This document shows positions 9,230-20,741 of a DNA stretch of 64,000 nucleotides, piece after piece. Each line of letters opens with the position of its first letter. Position 1 is the stretch's first letter. The notes beneath the pieces were generated by a model. It worked only from the letters and a program-made list of their open reading frames with translations, did not search any database and had not been told where the DNA came from. This DNA comes from Solibacillus isronensis. GTDB lineage: Bacteria; Bacillota; Bacilli; Bacillales_A; Planococcaceae. The position numbers and the translations under genes were made by a program. The stretch lies in contig NZ_FVZN01000014.1 of NCBI RefSeq assembly GCF_900168685.1, positions 1,488,001 through 1,552,000 of the forward strand, written 5' to 3'.

Positions 9230-10319
9230 TTTTCATCCTCCTTTTTATAAAGAAAAATAGAACGACCATTATAGGGAATATAAATACTAATATGTTATAA
9301 AAATACTTCGTGTAATGGTGTAGCTGATATTCATTTATTTTACGCACTATTACTAAAGAAATAACGATGAAAAACGGTATTGGAAGTAAAGTGCCAACAA
9401 TCTTTCCTTTATATTTTATTTTTTCCAGCTTAAAGACGAATTTCAAAAATTCCATCGCTGCATGCCAATGGATAAGAATGCTTAAAAAAGCGATGCCCAA
9501 ATAAAACAGCAGGAAAATAAATAGTACACGCTCAATTACAAAAAAATCCATCCTTAACGAGTCAGTTGTCATAATCCACGGATAAACAAGCTCATCAATA
9601 TTTTCAAAACCATTGAAGCCTATTGGGATAAAGTATGTTGTAAATAAAGTCGCAATCGATATGAACACAAGTATCATAATTTGCTTAAAGCCAAAAGTCT
9701 GTTTCCCTGTAAAAAAGCGATTGAAAACAAACAGATTGGCCGCCCCCAAAAATAAAAAAAAGCAGGCGGAAAATGAATGAAAATTAGGCATTTGATTGAT
9801 ATATAAAGCAGCTTCCTTTACAAAATCCCAATTTAAATTTTGGGCACTGTACGCTTTAAAAAAGATTAAAAGAATTAGTGGGCATGTTATGAGTATTATT
9901 ACTTCAATTGTATAGAAAACACGCTCTGTTTTCATAACACAGCCAAAGATGACCGCCAAAATAATCGTCAGGCAAATTTGAATAATGGGCATTTCCGGCG
10001 TCAAGAAACGGATAAGAAGAAATGTAAAGGTTATTAACGTAATTAAGCCTGCTGTAAACCATAGGACAGCAAGCGAGAAAACGAACGGCAAGTAAAACCA
10101 TTTGGATGTTGTTTTTTGCAGTAGTTCAGGCAACGTCATTCCGGGAAAGGAAATAAAAAAGCGTGTATATATCGTCACAAGAACGACGCCTGCTATTGCC
10201 CCCAGAATCATCGAAGAAACCGCCCCATCCTTATGGGAATGGAGAAGAATTGCAGGGACAGAAGCGATAATATTCGCCACCATATTAATCAATATTAAGT
10301 AGTAATAAAATCGACTCAT
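9204..10319 (-). CDS. spore germinant receptor B subunit (GerAB/GerKB family)
   Basis: Polytopic membrane subunit of the receptor, a member of the amino acid/polyamine permease-like spore germination family; about ten hydrophobic segments over 371 aa. The N-terminus (YYLILINMVANIIASVPAIL, GMTLPELLQKT) is typical of GerAB proteins. The family is thought to bind the germinant. Its ATG overlaps the stop of the A gene by 4 bp and its end overlaps the C gene, so translation of the three subunits is coupled. Confidence 0.93.
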   Translation of the reverse strand: MSRFYYYLILINMVANIIASVPAILLHSHKDGAVSSMILGAIAGVVLVTIYTRFFISFPGMTLPELLQKTTSKWFYLPFVFSLAVLWFTAGLITLITFTFLLIRFLTPEMPIIQICLTIILAVIFGCVMKTERVFYTIEVIILITCPLILLIFFKAYSAQNLNWDFVKEAALYINQMPNFHSFSACFFLFLGAANLFVFNRFFTGKQTFGFKQIMILVFISIATLFTTYFIPIGFNGFENIDELVYPWIMTTDSLRMDFFVIERVLFIFLLFYLGIAFLSILIHWHAAMEFLKFVFKLEKIKYKGKIVGTLLPIPFFIVISLVIVRKINEYQLHHYTKYFYNILVFIFPIMVVLFFFIKRRMKNAESLYKN

Positions 10320-11659
10320 GTATTTCCTCCTGATTTTCCCTTGCTCGTTTTTGAAGGGGAAATTTTTAGATATGGTTCTCCAAAGCTGTCAATACTTACT
10401 AAATACATAATAAATGCAAATAAGCCAAGTGTTAATCCTGCTAATCCAAAGATCGTTGTCGTAATGATAAAAAATAGTCGTACTATACGAATTGCAAACG
10501 CCATTTCATTTACCGGTATGACAAAGGTTGAGATCGCTACAGCGGAAACTAGGATAACCATGACATTTGATGCAAGTGATGCCTCTGTTACGGCAGTACC
10601 TAAAATTAATCCGCCTACAGTAGTGGCAGTAGCACTTACAGCTTTCGGGAGCCGAATACTTGCTTCTAATAGCATTTCCATAAAAAGGAGCATAAACAGC
10701 ACTTCTATGAATGATGAAAATGGAACCCCAATTCTACTGCCGGCGATTGTCAGTGCCAGTTCCGTTCTGAATACTTCCGGTGCAAATGATGTAATGCCAA
10801 TATATAGGCCCGGCAAAAGCAGACTAATGATTAACCCGATATAGCGAAGCATTCTTAAAAAAAAAGAAATAAAAAATGTGTGGTAATTGTCCTCCATTGT
10901 CGTCATAAAATCGAAAAAATACACTGGTGCTGCAAGTGCTTGAGGATTTGCATCCAATAGCAGGACAACTTTGCCGCCTGAAAGATTATATGCGATGCGG
11001 TCGGGTCGTTCCGTCATAATCATATGAGGAAATAACGAGATACGTCTATTATTCAAAAAATTATTCAATTGCGTTGTAGAGGTTATGAGTCGTTTATCAA
11101 TTTTCTGGAGTCTTTCCTGAATCGCCTTTAATACCTTTTTATTTACTTTTTCCTGATCGTAAATAATGGCGAGCTTTTGCTGATTGACTTCTCCTAAAAC
11201 TAAATATTCCACATACAAAGATTGCTGATGATAATTCGTACGAATGATATTTATATTTGTTGCGAGATTGTCGCTAAGCGCGAGTTGCGAGCCATGGATT
11301 GTCATTTCCACGGATGTTGTATTCACCTGATCGTTTGTGGAAAATTTCAAATCCAGCAAATAATATTCATTTTGAATAACAATGAGCATATTCCCGCTTA
11401 ATAATTCCATTTGCAGCTGTTCTTTAGAACTGCTTTCCTGGTACTGCGGCAATGCCTTCAAATATTGGATAAATTTTGTTTCTGTCGTCATTTCGAAAAA
11501 GGGTTTAATAATGACTTGCTGTAGCAATTCCATATTAATCAATGGCTTGATATAAAATAGCAAAGCATGTTTTCCTTCATCTTCTAAGGTCTTCTTCGTT
11601 AATTCGTTCGTATTCGCGAGCTGTTCGGTGATCCACTTAACGGTTTCTGCAGAAGACAT
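10316..11659 (-). CDS. spore germinant receptor A subunit (GerAA/GerKA family)
   Basis: First gene of the germination operon. An N-terminal soluble domain of about 260 residues precedes a C-terminal membrane domain (YHTFFISFFLRMLRYIGLII, LPGLYIGITSFAPEVFRTEL, GSRIGVPFSSFIEVLFMLL). A longer frame reaches 11725, but the ATG at 11659 has TGGAGA eight bases upstream, and a sigma-G-like promoter covers the upstream alternative, so 11659 is preferred (447 aa). Known for the family: A and C subunits and the B permease form the nutrient receptor of the spore inner membrane. Confidence 0.92.
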   Translation of the reverse strand: MSSAETVKWITEQLANTNELTKKTLEDEGKHALLFYIKPLINMELLQQVIIKPFFEMTTETKFIQYLKALPQYQESSSKEQLQMELLSGNMLIVIQNEYYLLDLKFSTNDQVNTTSVEMTIHGSQLALSDNLATNINIIRTNYHQQSLYVEYLVLGEVNQQKLAIIYDQEKVNKKVLKAIQERLQKIDKRLITSTTQLNNFLNNRRISLFPHMIMTERPDRIAYNLSGGKVVLLLDANPQALAAPVYFFDFMTTMEDNYHTFFISFFLRMLRYIGLIISLLLPGLYIGITSFAPEVFRTELALTIAGSRIGVPFSSFIEVLFMLLFMEMLLEASIRLPKAVSATATTVGGLILGTAVTEASLASNVMVILVSAVAISTFVIPVNEMAFAIRIVRLFFIITTTIFGLAGLTLGLFAFIMYLVSIDSFGEPYLKISPSKTSKGKSGGNT

Positions 11660-11694
11660 ATATATTCTCCAATCATTTATAAAAATATTATTAT

Positions 11695-11723
11695 TAGATT
11701 GCCCAATATTTGAAATATAATTC
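11695..11723 (-). promoter_or_regulatory. possible sigma-G promoter of the germination operon
   Basis: Minus strand GAATT (11719-11723), 17-bp spacer, CAATCTA (11695-11701). This is a partial match to the forespore sigma-G pattern (GMATA ... CATACTA), which drives germinant receptor operons in Bacillus. The position fits a start codon at 11659. Confidence 0.4.
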
Positions 11724-11840
11724 ATAGAAGACGAGAAAATATATCAGAAAAACACGGCTCGCCTCAAATTTAATGCAAGTGTTGATCGTTTCCAAATTGG
11801 CTTTCCTTATATGTTTAAACTTTTCCTTCTCCTCAAAAAA

Positions 11841-11879
11841 ACTCACTTCAAACAGTCAATAGGACCATTCGAAGTGAGT
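11841..11879 (-). terminator. terminator of the ilv-leu operon
   Basis: Stem ACTCACTTC (11841-11849)/GAAGTGAGT (11871-11879), just after the leuD stop. Minus-strand transcripts end in a run of seven U after the stem. Confidence 0.85.
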
Positions 11880-11885
11880 CTTCGT

Positions 11886-12476
11886 TTAATAGGCAATGCG
11901 GTTTTTCTCAAATGCCGCGATTTGTTCTTCGTATTGGAATGTCAACGAAATTTCATCCCAGCCATTTAACAGCATCTGTTTATAATATGGATCTATCGTA
12001 AAGGAATATGTTTTACCATAACCGGTTGTGACAGTTTGTTTCTCTAAATTTACTTCAATCGCCTGAGCATTAGCGAGGCCTTTTTCTAAAAGCTCATCAC
12101 ATTCGGCTTCATTCAGCTTAATCGGTAAAATTCCATTTTTGAAGCAGTTGTTATGGAAAATATCCGCGAAGCTTGGTGCGATCACAACACGGAAGCCATA
12201 ATCCAGTATTGCCCACGGTGCATGCTCACGTGAAGAACCACAGCCAAAATTATCTTGGGCCACCAAAATTTCCGCTCCATTATATTCCGGTTTATTTAAT
12301 ACAAAATCCTCGACTGGATTTCCTTCTTTATCAAATCGCCAATGGTAAAATACAAATTGTCCGAAACCAGTACGCTCAATACGCTTTAAAAATTCTTTCG
12401 AAATGATCTGGTCTGTATCGACGTTTTTACGGTCAAGTGGTGCATAGATGCTATTTACAATATTAATCGGTTTCAT
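11886..12476 (-). CDS. leuD: 3-isopropylmalate dehydratase small subunit
   Basis: Small subunit of isopropylmalate isomerase, which with LeuC converts 2-isopropylmalate to 3-isopropylmalate in leucine synthesis. Typical LeuD features: PLDRKNVDTDQIISKEFLK near the N-terminus, LNKPEYNGAEILVAQDNFGC, and GCGSSREHAPWAILDYGFRV. Length 196 aa is normal. Last gene of the ilv-leu operon, 12 bp after leuC and followed by a strong terminator. Confidence 0.97.
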   Translation of the reverse strand: MKPINIVNSIYAPLDRKNVDTDQIISKEFLKRIERTGFGQFVFYHWRFDKEGNPVEDFVLNKPEYNGAEILVAQDNFGCGSSREHAPWAILDYGFRVVIAPSFADIFHNNCFKNGILPIKLNEAECDELLEKGLANAQAIEVNLEKQTVTTGYGKTYSFTIDPYYKQMLLNGWDEISLTFQYEEQIAAFEKNRIAY

Positions 12477-12488
12477 GCTGATCTCTCC

Positions 12489-13898
12489 TTATGCTTCCTG
12501 CTTTTGTAGCTTACGAACATCGACAAAACGTCCGTGAATTGCAGCAGCTGCTGCCATCGCTGGTGATACAAGATGTGTTCGGGCACCTGCACCTTGACGT
12601 CCTTCAAAGTTACGGTTAGATGTTGAAGCACAACGCTCACCCGCTGGAATAACATCTTCATTCATCCCTAAGCAAGCAGAACAGCCTGATTCGCGCCATT
12701 CAAAACCGGCATCAAGGAAAATTTGATGTAGCCCTTCTTCTTCTGCCTGGCGTTTTGTCGACCAAGAACCAGGAACTACAATCCCTTTTACACCCGGTGC
12801 AAGCTTTTCGCCTTTTACAATTTCAGCAGCTGCACGTAAGTCATTAATACGGGAGTTCGTACAAGATCCGATAAATACATGTTGAATTTCAATATCCGTA
12901 ATTTTTTGGCCTTCTTGTAAATCCATATATTTCAGTGCTTTGTTTAATGCAGATCTATCCGTTTCATTGTCATAATCAGCAGCAGTAGGAACTGTTTTCG
13001 AAACGCCGACACCCATCGCTGGATTTGTACCCCAAGTTACAATCGGTTCAATTTCCTGAGCGTCGATTTCAAGAACAACATCATATGTTGCATCAGCATC
13101 AGAAGCAAGACTTAACCAGTATTTTGCCGCTTCCTCAAATTTTTCACCTTGAGGAACATGACGGCGACCGCGTAAAAATTCAACTGTCGTTTCATCCGGT
13201 GAAATCAGGCCTGCTTTTGCTCCTGCTTCAATTGACATATTACAGATTGTCATACGCTCTTCCATAGAAAGCTTGCGGATTGCTTCACCTGTATACTCTA
13301 CGATATGTCCTGTACCGACACCGATTCCCCATTTTGCAATGATTGCTAAAATGATATCTTTTGCTGTTACCCCAATACCAAGTTCACCGTTAACACGGAT
13401 TTCCATTGTTGGCGGCTTTAATTGCCATAATGTTTGTGTCGAAAGTACATGTTCTACTTCCGAAGTACCGATTCCGAATGCGATTGCGCCGAATGCACCG
13501 TGAGTTGCTGTATGTGAATCACCGCAAACAATTGTTTTACCAGGTTGTGTAAGACCTAATTCCGGTCCAATAACGTGAACAATCCCTTGATCCGGATGAC
13601 CGATATCCGCTAATTCGATGCCGAACTCTTTTGCATTTTCAGCAAGTGTCATAATTTGTTTTTTTGCGATTGGATCGTTAATCGTCGGCAGGTTTTTTGT
13701 AGGTACGTTATGATCCATTGTTGCGAACGATAGATCTGTACGACGCACTTTCCGTCCTGCCAGGCGTAGTCCTTCGAATGCTTGAGGACTTGTTACTTCA
13801 TGAATTAAATGCAGGTCGATATAAAGTAAGTCCGGCTTTCCTTCTTCACGATGTACGACATGCTGTTCCCACACTTTTTCAATAATATTTTTCCCCAT
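12489..13898 (-). CDS. leuC: 3-isopropylmalate dehydratase large subunit
   Basis: Aconitase-family large subunit carrying the 4Fe-4S cluster. Substrate and cluster motifs are visible: [50 protein letters not shown], and [13 protein letters not shown] with the cluster cysteines. The ATG at 13898 ([13 protein letters not shown]) matches the usual N-terminus; a GTG three codons upstream (13907) with AAGGAA close to it is an alternative. Works with LeuD, encoded next. Confidence 0.97.
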   Translation of the reverse strand: MGKNIIEKVWEQHVVHREEGKPDLLYIDLHLIHEVTSPQAFEGLRLAGRKVRRTDLSFATMDHNVPTKNLPTINDPIAKKQIMTLAENAKEFGIELADIGHPDQGIVHVIGPELGLTQPGKTIVCGDSHTATHGAFGAIAFGIGTSEVEHVLSTQTLWQLKPPTMEIRVNGELGIGVTAKDIILAIIAKWGIGVGTGHIVEYTGEAIRKLSMEERMTICNMSIEAGAKAGLISPDETTVEFLRGRRHVPQGEKFEEAAKYWLSLASDADATYDVVLEIDAQEIEPIVTWGTNPAMGVGVSKTVPTAADYDNETDRSALNKALKYMDLQEGQKITDIEIQHVFIGSCTNSRINDLRAAAEIVKGEKLAPGVKGIVVPGSWSTKRQAEEEGLHQIFLDAGFEWRESGCSACLGMNEDVIPAGERCASTSNRNFEGRQGAGARTHLVSPAMAAAAAIHGRFVDVRKLQKQEA

Positions 13899-13969
13899 AG
13901 TTCTCACCGTTCCTTAACCATATATAGTGTTGATATTCAAAACCATCAACAGTTTTCTTTCGATTGAAA

Positions 13970-15070
13970 TTAGTTATATGAAATCATAATGCTGTCTGAA
14001 ACGAAGCTTGCATCGATTTCGTTTAGTACTTTTTCTGTCCATTCCTCTGTTGATAATGTACGTGTATGTTCCTGAGCTAAATCGGCTGTATAATAGCCAT
14101 CTTCGAATACGGCTGCAACAGCACGTTCGATTTCTGCAGCTTCTTCTTTTAAGCCGAATGAATACTGAAGCATCATTGCTACTGAAAGAATTGTTGCTGC
14201 CGGGTTCGCAACACCTTGACCTGCAATTTCAGGAGCTGAACCATGTACAGGCTCATAAAGTCCAAAATTATCGCCGCGAATTGATGCAGAAGGTAATACA
14301 CCAAGTGAACCCGTAATAACAGAAGCTTCATCACTTAAAATGTCGCCGAATAAGTTTTCTGTAACAATGACATCATAATGACCCGGGTTAGTAATCAGTT
14401 TCATCGCCACTGAGTCAACTAAGTTGTGTTCTGTTTCTACATCTGGGTACTGCTTTTTCTTTTCTTCTACAATTTCACGCCATAAACGGGATGTATCCAG
14501 TACATTTGCTTTATCTACCGAGCAAAGTTTTCCACGGCGTAAACGTGCTAATTCGAATGCATTTTCAACAATACGTTCGATTTCTTCACGGGAATACACA
14601 CATGTATCAATAGCACCTGCATCTGTTTTCTTACGTGGCTCTCCGAAGTATAGCCCTCCTGTTAATTCACGGACGATCATTAAGTCTACATTTTCCGCAA
14701 CTTCACGCTTTAATGGAGAAGATGCAAGTAAACTTGGGAATGCTTTCACAGGGCGTAAATTCGCAAATAAATCAAAGTGCTTGCGGATTTTTAGTAAACC
14801 TTTTTCCGGACGCAATGCTGGCGGGTTGTTATCCCATTTCGGACCACCTACTGCACCTAATAAAATGGCATCACTTGCTTCACACATCGCAATTGTCTCT
14901 TCCGGTAATGGATTATTGTACTGGTCAATTGCAGCTCCGCCGATTGAAGCATAGTTTAAATGAAATGTATGGTTAAAACGTTTCCCGATTACTTGTAATA
15001 CTTTTACTGCACTTGCAACAACTTCTGGACCAATGCCGTCACCTGGTAGTACTGTAATTTTCTTTTCCAT
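13970..15070 (-). CDS. leuB: 3-isopropylmalate dehydrogenase
   Basis: NAD-dependent oxidative decarboxylation of 3-isopropylmalate in leucine synthesis. Motifs: LPGDGIGPEV at the N-terminus, RELTGGLYFGEPR, DKANVLDTSRLWR, NLFGDILSDEASVI and PVHGSAPEIAGQG. The ATG at 15070 (MEKKITVLPGDG) is preferred over the upstream frame start because AAAGGTG precedes it. It lies between leuA and leuC, with a hairpin in the leuA-leuB gap. Confidence 0.97.
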   Translation of the reverse strand: MEKKITVLPGDGIGPEVVASAVKVLQVIGKRFNHTFHLNYASIGGAAIDQYNNPLPEETIAMCEASDAILLGAVGGPKWDNNPPALRPEKGLLKIRKHFDLFANLRPVKAFPSLLASSPLKREVAENVDLMIVRELTGGLYFGEPRKKTDAGAIDTCVYSREEIERIVENAFELARLRRGKLCSVDKANVLDTSRLWREIVEEKKKQYPDVETEHNLVDSVAMKLITNPGHYDVIVTENLFGDILSDEASVITGSLGVLPSASIRGDNFGLYEPVHGSAPEIAGQGVANPAATILSVAMMLQYSFGLKEEAAEIERAVAAVFEDGYYTADLAQEHTRTLSTEEWTEKVLNEIDASFVSDSIMISYN

Positions 15071-15113
15071 TTGTAAAACACCTTTCTTTCTACGTGAAGT
15101 AACTTGATGTAGA

Positions 15114-15137
15114 AGCGCCACCAATTAAGATGGCGCT
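15114..15137 (-). repeat. intercistronic hairpin between leuA and leuB
   Basis: Inverted repeat AGCGCCA (15114-15120)/TGGCGCT (15131-15137) without a U-tract. It is more likely an RNA stability or processing hairpin of the operon mRNA than a terminator. Confidence 0.45.
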
Positions 15138-15197
15138 ATTATTCTTATAATGAGCTTGCTAGTTGTTTTCCTTTACAGGAACAACCTTTTTATTCTA

Positions 15198-16742
15198 TTA
15201 AACCGTAACTTCTTGTTTATCGCGTACTTGCTGCTGGATCAATTGTCTGTTTACTGCATTTAAATACGCTTTTGCGCTTGCTTCCAGCACATCTTGTGCT
15301 GAGTCACGTCCTGTTGATGTATAGCCGTTATATTTTAAATTAATGACCGCTTCTCCAAGTGCATCGCGTCCTTTACCGACTGATTGTACTCGGTAGTCCA
15401 AAATATTGACTTTACCTCCAACAAGCTGTTCAAGTGTATTAAAAATGGCTTCGACTGAACCTGATCCTGTTGAGGCGATTGTTTTCAACTCGCCATCAGG
15501 TGTCATAACTGATGCAGTAGCTGTTGGAATATTTTCTGTACCGTATTGAACTTGAACCGATTTAAGTTCAAATAACGGAACATCTTCTATTGAAACTTGC
15601 TGCTCAGTTAAAATCGTTGTTAAATCTTCTTCTGTTACTTCTTTTTTGCGGTCCGCTAATTTTTTGAACTCAGCGAAAGCTTTGTTCAGTTTTTCATCCG
15701 ACAGCTGGAAGCCCATTGTTTCGGCACGGTCACGGAATGCTGCGCGGCCTGAGTGTTTTCCTAAAACTAACGGAATATCGTCTTCGCCGATCAGTGCCGG
15801 TGAAATGATTTCATATGTTTCAGGGTTTTTCAGTACACCATCCTGGTGAATACCCGATTCATGTGCGAATGCATTTTTACCGACAACAGCTTTGTTCGGT
15901 TGAATGACTACGTTTGTTAAACGGCTTACCATCTGTGATGTACGTTTTATTTCTTTTAAGTTCAAGCCAGTTTCAACACCGTAGAAGTCTTTACGAATAT
16001 GTAGGGCAACACCGATTTCTTCTAATGCGGCATTTCCTGCACGTTCACCTAGACCGTTAATCGTACATTCTACTTGATCTGCACCGTTTTCGATGGCTGC
16101 CAATGAGTTTGCAACTGCCATTCCTAAATCGTCATGACAATGAGCAGAGAATTTTATTTTTTCTGCCCCGATCACGTTTTCACGTAAATAACGGAATAAA
16201 GCGCCGTATTCTTCCGGTGATGCATAACCAACTGTGTCTGGAATATTAATCGTTGTTGCACCAGCTTTAATAACTTCCTGGCAAATACGAACTAAAAATT
16301 CTTTGTCTGAACGGAAACCATCTTCTGCAGAAAATTCTACAAGTGAGAATTTTTCCTTTGCATACTTTACCGCAGTGACAGCTTGCTCAATTACTTCATC
16401 TGGATTTTTCTTAAGCTTATATTCCATATGAATCGGGCTTGTTGCGATAAACGTATGAACATGTGGCTGCTCAGCATGGCGAATTGCTTCCCAAACTGCA
16501 TCGATATCGCTTTTCACAGCACGTGCTAAACCTGTGACGATTGAATTCTTCACCGTTTTTGCGATTAACGATACCGCCTCCAAGTCACCTGGAGATGAGG
16601 CAGGGAATCCCGCCTCAATAATTGTGACACCTAAACGCTCTAGTTGTTTTGCGATTTCTACTTTCTCTGCTGTATTTAAGTTAATACCAGCCGATTGTTC
16701 TCCATCGCGCAATGTTGTATCAAAAATGTCAATTTTTCTCAT
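15198..16742 (-). CDS. leuA: 2-isopropylmalate synthase
   Basis: First committed step of leucine synthesis: condenses acetyl-CoA with 2-ketoisovalerate. The catalytic HMGL-like domain has the metal-binding [13 protein letters not shown] near residue 7, [20 protein letters not shown] and [14 protein letters not shown]; the C-terminal LeuA regulatory domain follows ([40 protein letters not shown]). At 514 aa it is full length, so leucine feedback control is probably retained. It begins 1 bp after the ilvC stop. Confidence 0.97.
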   Translation of the reverse strand: MRKIDIFDTTLRDGEQSAGINLNTAEKVEIAKQLERLGVTIIEAGFPASSPGDLEAVSLIAKTVKNSIVTGLARAVKSDIDAVWEAIRHAEQPHVHTFIATSPIHMEYKLKKNPDEVIEQAVTAVKYAKEKFSLVEFSAEDGFRSDKEFLVRICQEVIKAGATTINIPDTVGYASPEEYGALFRYLRENVIGAEKIKFSAHCHDDLGMAVANSLAAIENGADQVECTINGLGERAGNAALEEIGVALHIRKDFYGVETGLNLKEIKRTSQMVSRLTNVVIQPNKAVVGKNAFAHESGIHQDGVLKNPETYEIISPALIGEDDIPLVLGKHSGRAAFRDRAETMGFQLSDEKLNKAFAEFKKLADRKKEVTEEDLTTILTEQQVSIEDVPLFELKSVQVQYGTENIPTATASVMTPDGELKTIASTGSGSVEAIFNTLEQLVGGKVNILDYRVQSVGKGRDALGEAVINLKYNGYTSTGRDSAQDVLEASAKAYLNAVNRQLIQQQVRDKQEVTV

Positions 16743-16743
16743 A

Positions 16744-17772
<1,029 letters not shown>

Positions 17773-17855
17773 TTAATTGAATGTTTTTTTATTTGTAATT
17801 CGGGCTTCAGATGACATCCTCCACCCTGTTTAAAACCAATTGAGTAATGTTGTAT

Positions 17856-18006
17856 TCCGTTGCGGTGGACGCTTTCCAGGGGCACGAGGCCAACACGATG
17901 TTGGTCACAAAAACGTTGCCACAGGACGTGTCGCTCTTAGTTTTTGTTCCTTTCTCTCCCTCGTGCTTATCCCCTAGGAGTCGCCACCTCCACTACATAC
18001 AACGGA
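17856..18006. repeat. large imperfect palindromic element inside the ilv-leu operon
   Basis: A ~150-bp extended inverted repeat in the 279-bp ilvN-ilvC gap. Nested arm pairs: TCCGTTG (17856-17862)/CAACGGA (18000-18006); GGTGG (17864)/CCACC (17984); CCAGGGG (17876)/CCCCTAGG (17971); GCACGAGG (17882)/CCTCGTGC (17959). It is more GC-rich than its surroundings. From memory it resembles a dispersed family of Bacillales intergenic palindromes sharing 'ggtggacgctttcc' and 'aggagtcgccacc'; that resemblance is unchecked. As RNA it would form a long hairpin between two cistrons. Confidence 0.65.
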
Positions 18007-18036
18007 TCCATCTTTGACATAATATTTGCCGTTTGC

Positions 18037-18552
18037 TTATTTTAAAATCGATAATTGCGGGCTTTCGATTTTTTGTGCTTCACGGATAGCTGCTGTTGCA
18101 CCTGTACGTGTTAACTCTTTAATGCCATATGGACGAAGTAACTCGATAAATGCATCGATTTTTTCCGGGTGACCAACTACTTCATATGTCACGACATTTT
18201 TTGATGTATCGACAACTTGCGGACGGAATGGCTCAACGATTGCATTCATTTCCAGGCGCAAGTTTGGCGGTGAAACTACTTTAATAAGCGCCAGCTCACG
18301 AAGAACGATTGCTTTTTCAGTAATATCGTTTACTTTTAATACATCAATTTGTTTCGAAAGCTGTTTGATTAATTGTTCGATTTTATTCTCATCTTCCACA
18401 TGGACGATAAACGTCATTTTCGAAAAATTCGGCTGCTCCGTATGACCTACTGTAATCGATTCAATATTGAATTGACGTTTCATTAATAAGCCAGTCACTC
18501 GGTTCAATACGCCGCTTTGGTTAATTACTGTTACTGTCAGCACTCGCTTCAT
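18037..18552 (-). CDS. ilvN: acetolactate synthase regulatory (small) subunit
   Basis: ACT-domain subunit that activates the IlvB catalytic subunit and confers valine feedback inhibition. Motifs: [40 protein letters not shown], and RELALIKV at the start of the C-terminal domain. Length 171 aa is typical. Its start overlaps the ilvB stop by 4 bp. In Bacillus subtilis the equivalent gene is called ilvH. Confidence 0.96.
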   Translation of the reverse strand: MKRVLTVTVINQSGVLNRVTGLLMKRQFNIESITVGHTEQPNFSKMTFIVHVEDENKIEQLIKQLSKQIDVLKVNDITEKAIVLRELALIKVVSPPNLRLEMNAIVEPFRPQVVDTSKNVVTYEVVGHPEKIDAFIELLRPYGIKELTRTGATAAIREAQKIESPQLSILK

Positions 18553-20294
18553 GGCTTCTTCACTCCAATCATTTCATGTAATCCTTTACCAGGCGCAACC
18601 ATTGGGAATACGCTCACAAGTTGCTTCACTCGGCAGTCAATAACAACCGGTTCATCAGAATTGATCGCTTCATCAAAGATTGCTTCTGCTTCTGATAAAT
18701 TGTCAATGCGGTAGCCTTTAATGCCATATGCATCGGCAAGTTTTACGAAGTCCGGCTGGATAGGCATTAAGCTCTGTGAATAACGCTCATCATAGAATGT
18801 TTCCTGCCATTGACGTACCATTCCTAAACAGCTGTTGTTAAGGATTACTACTTTTACTGGTAAGTTAAACTCTTTTAGTAATGCAAGCTCTTGGTTTGTC
18901 ATTTGGAAACCTGCATCTCCTACAATCGAAATAACTTTCTTCTCCGGTTTCGCAAACTGTGCACCAATCGCTGCCGGGAAACCGAAGCCCATCGTTCCTA
19001 AACCGCCTGATGTTACCCAGTTATGCGGATTATTTAAATGATAGTATTGGGCTGCCCACATTTGATGCTGTCCAACATCCGTTGTGATAATCGCTTCTCC
19101 GTCCGTCAATTTATGAAGGATCTCAATTGCTTGCTGCGGTAATACTTCTTCTCCATCTTCTTCATACCAAAGCGGATATTTATCACGGCTATCATTTAAG
19201 TAATGGATCCATTCTGTCGTATCCGGTCCTTGGAAGTCTTTTTTCAACAGTGCAAATAATGCTTCTTTTGCATCCGCAACAATCGGAATATCAGTTGGTA
19301 CATTTTTTCCGATTTCTGCCGGGTCGATATCGATATGGATGATCGTAGCGTTCGGTGCAAATGTTGCTAAATTTCCTGTTAATCGGTCATCAAAGCGTGC
19401 ACCGATATTGATTAATAAGTCGCATTTTGTAATCGCGTCATTCGCAGTTGCATATCCATGCATCCCAGCCATTCCGTAGAATTGTTTATGCTGTCCGTGA
19501 ATGCTGCCTAAACCAAGCAGTGTATTAATAACCGGTAAATTATATTTTTCAATAAATTCTGTCAATTGTTCGCGTGCATCTGCGAATAATACTCCGGCAC
19601 CTGCCAGCACTAAAGGTTTTCTAGCTAAACTTAATGCTTGAATTGCCTTTTGGATTTGAAGATAATTCGGTTTTGTTGTCGGCTGATAACCCGGTAAATA
19701 AATATCTTCCGGAGCTTTAATTTCATCCAGGAATACTGTTTGTGAGATATTTTTCGGGAAGTCAATGACAACCGGTCCTTTACGTCCTGTATTGGCAATA
19801 TGGAATGCCTCTTTTACGATACGAGGGATATCCGCTACGTCCTGCACCTGATAGTTATGTTTTGTGATCGGTGTTGTAATCCCCATAATGTCCGCTTCCT
19901 GAAAAGCATCTGTACCGATTACGGATGTCGCAACCTGCCCTGTAAAAATAACTAACGGAATCGAGTCGATCATCGCATCGGCAATACCTGTTACGAGGTT
20001 TGTCGCTCCCGGTCCTGATGTTGCAATTACTACACCCGGTTTATTCATAACACGTGCATATCCTTCTGCCGCATGGATCGCACCTTGTTCGTGGCGTGTC
20101 AGAATGTGACGAATCGGATTACGGTAAAGAGCATCATAAATTTGTAATACTGCCCCACCCGGATAACCGAAAATAATATCAACATCTTGTTCATGCAGTG
20201 CCTGCACTAAAATATCCGCACCGTCTCTCGGTTTTGTTACTTGTTGTTCTTCGGGCTTTTCGATTTCTTGATTTACTGAAACGTTTGCACTCAT
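18549..20294 (-). CDS. ilvB: acetolactate synthase catalytic subunit
   Basis: Thiamine-diphosphate and FAD-dependent enzyme making 2-acetolactate or 2-aceto-2-hydroxybutyrate, the first common step for valine, leucine and isoleucine. Motifs: [18 protein letters not shown], the catalytic-Glu region [19 protein letters not shown], and the ThDP/metal motif [20 protein letters not shown]. The ATG at 20294 has GAAGGAG at ideal spacing; an upstream in-frame start at 20318 lacks one. It heads the T-box-controlled operon ilvB-ilvN-ilvC-leuA-leuB-leuC-leuD. Confidence 0.97.
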   Translation of the reverse strand: MSANVSVNQEIEKPEEQQVTKPRDGADILVQALHEQDVDIIFGYPGGAVLQIYDALYRNPIRHILTRHEQGAIHAAEGYARVMNKPGVVIATSGPGATNLVTGIADAMIDSIPLVIFTGQVATSVIGTDAFQEADIMGITTPITKHNYQVQDVADIPRIVKEAFHIANTGRKGPVVIDFPKNISQTVFLDEIKAPEDIYLPGYQPTTKPNYLQIQKAIQALSLARKPLVLAGAGVLFADAREQLTEFIEKYNLPVINTLLGLGSIHGQHKQFYGMAGMHGYATANDAITKCDLLINIGARFDDRLTGNLATFAPNATIIHIDIDPAEIGKNVPTDIPIVADAKEALFALLKKDFQGPDTTEWIHYLNDSRDKYPLWYEEDGEEVLPQQAIEILHKLTDGEAIITTDVGQHQMWAAQYYHLNNPHNWVTSGGLGTMGFGFPAAIGAQFAKPEKKVISIVGDAGFQMTNQELALLKEFNLPVKVVILNNSCLGMVRQWQETFYDERYSQSLMPIQPDFVKLADAYGIKGYRIDNLSEAEAIFDEAINSDEPVVIDCRVKQLVSVFPMVAPGKGLHEMIGVKKP

Positions 20295-20352
20295 AGTAAT
20301 TTCTCCTTCCTTTTTCAAAACTTTATATGGTTAATCATTTTTATAAATTGAT

Positions 20353-20730
20353 AAAAAGAAAAAGCCTTTATCTCCGCACGCAAAAGAAAACCTCTTACGT
20401 AGGGATGAAAAAGACTTTTCATGGTACCACCCTCATTTATAACATGGATGAACATGTGCTTCTAAAAAGAAACAGTGTCCACCTAGTTACCTCGCGAACC
20501 GCCTGAGCCCCTTTATTTCAAAATTCCCATTAGGAAATTTGTGCAACTAAACAAAGAGAACGGTTCATTAATAACGAGCAATTCGAATATGCCCGGAGCT
20601 ATCTAATGGCGAATGCGTTTAATAGCTCACTCCGAGGGGATGTCGGATATAGTTGTATCGCCGGCTTCCACCAATACCGGCTCTCTGGTAGATACAAGAC
20701 TCTATATCCTTTAACCTCATCAACGTTTTA
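20353..20730 (-). promoter_or_regulatory. T-box riboswitch leader of the ilv-leu operon
   Basis: The minus strand between ilvD and ilvB shows a Stem I whose base pairs GGATATAG with CTATATCC, a distal AGAGAG bulge and GGTGGAAG terminal loop. The conserved T-box AGGGTGGTACC (20423-20433) follows. The terminator hairpin has arms at 20364-20372 and 20407-20415 with an inner ACGTAAGAG/CTTTTGCGT stem and a U-rich tail. Uncharged tRNA binding should favour antitermination. Leucine would be expected by analogy with B. subtilis ilv-leu, but I could not place the specifier codon with confidence. Confidence 0.92.
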
Positions 20731-20741
20731 AAGTATTCAGA

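Noticed and set aside
10341-10844. 167-aa plus-strand frame opposite gerA
   Set aside because: Shadow of the gerA membrane domain, with no RBS and low-complexity composition.
14424-14954. 176-aa plus-strand open frame opposite leuB
   Set aside because: Antisense shadow of leuB: no RBS, no recognisable domain, and leuB is fully conserved on the other strand.
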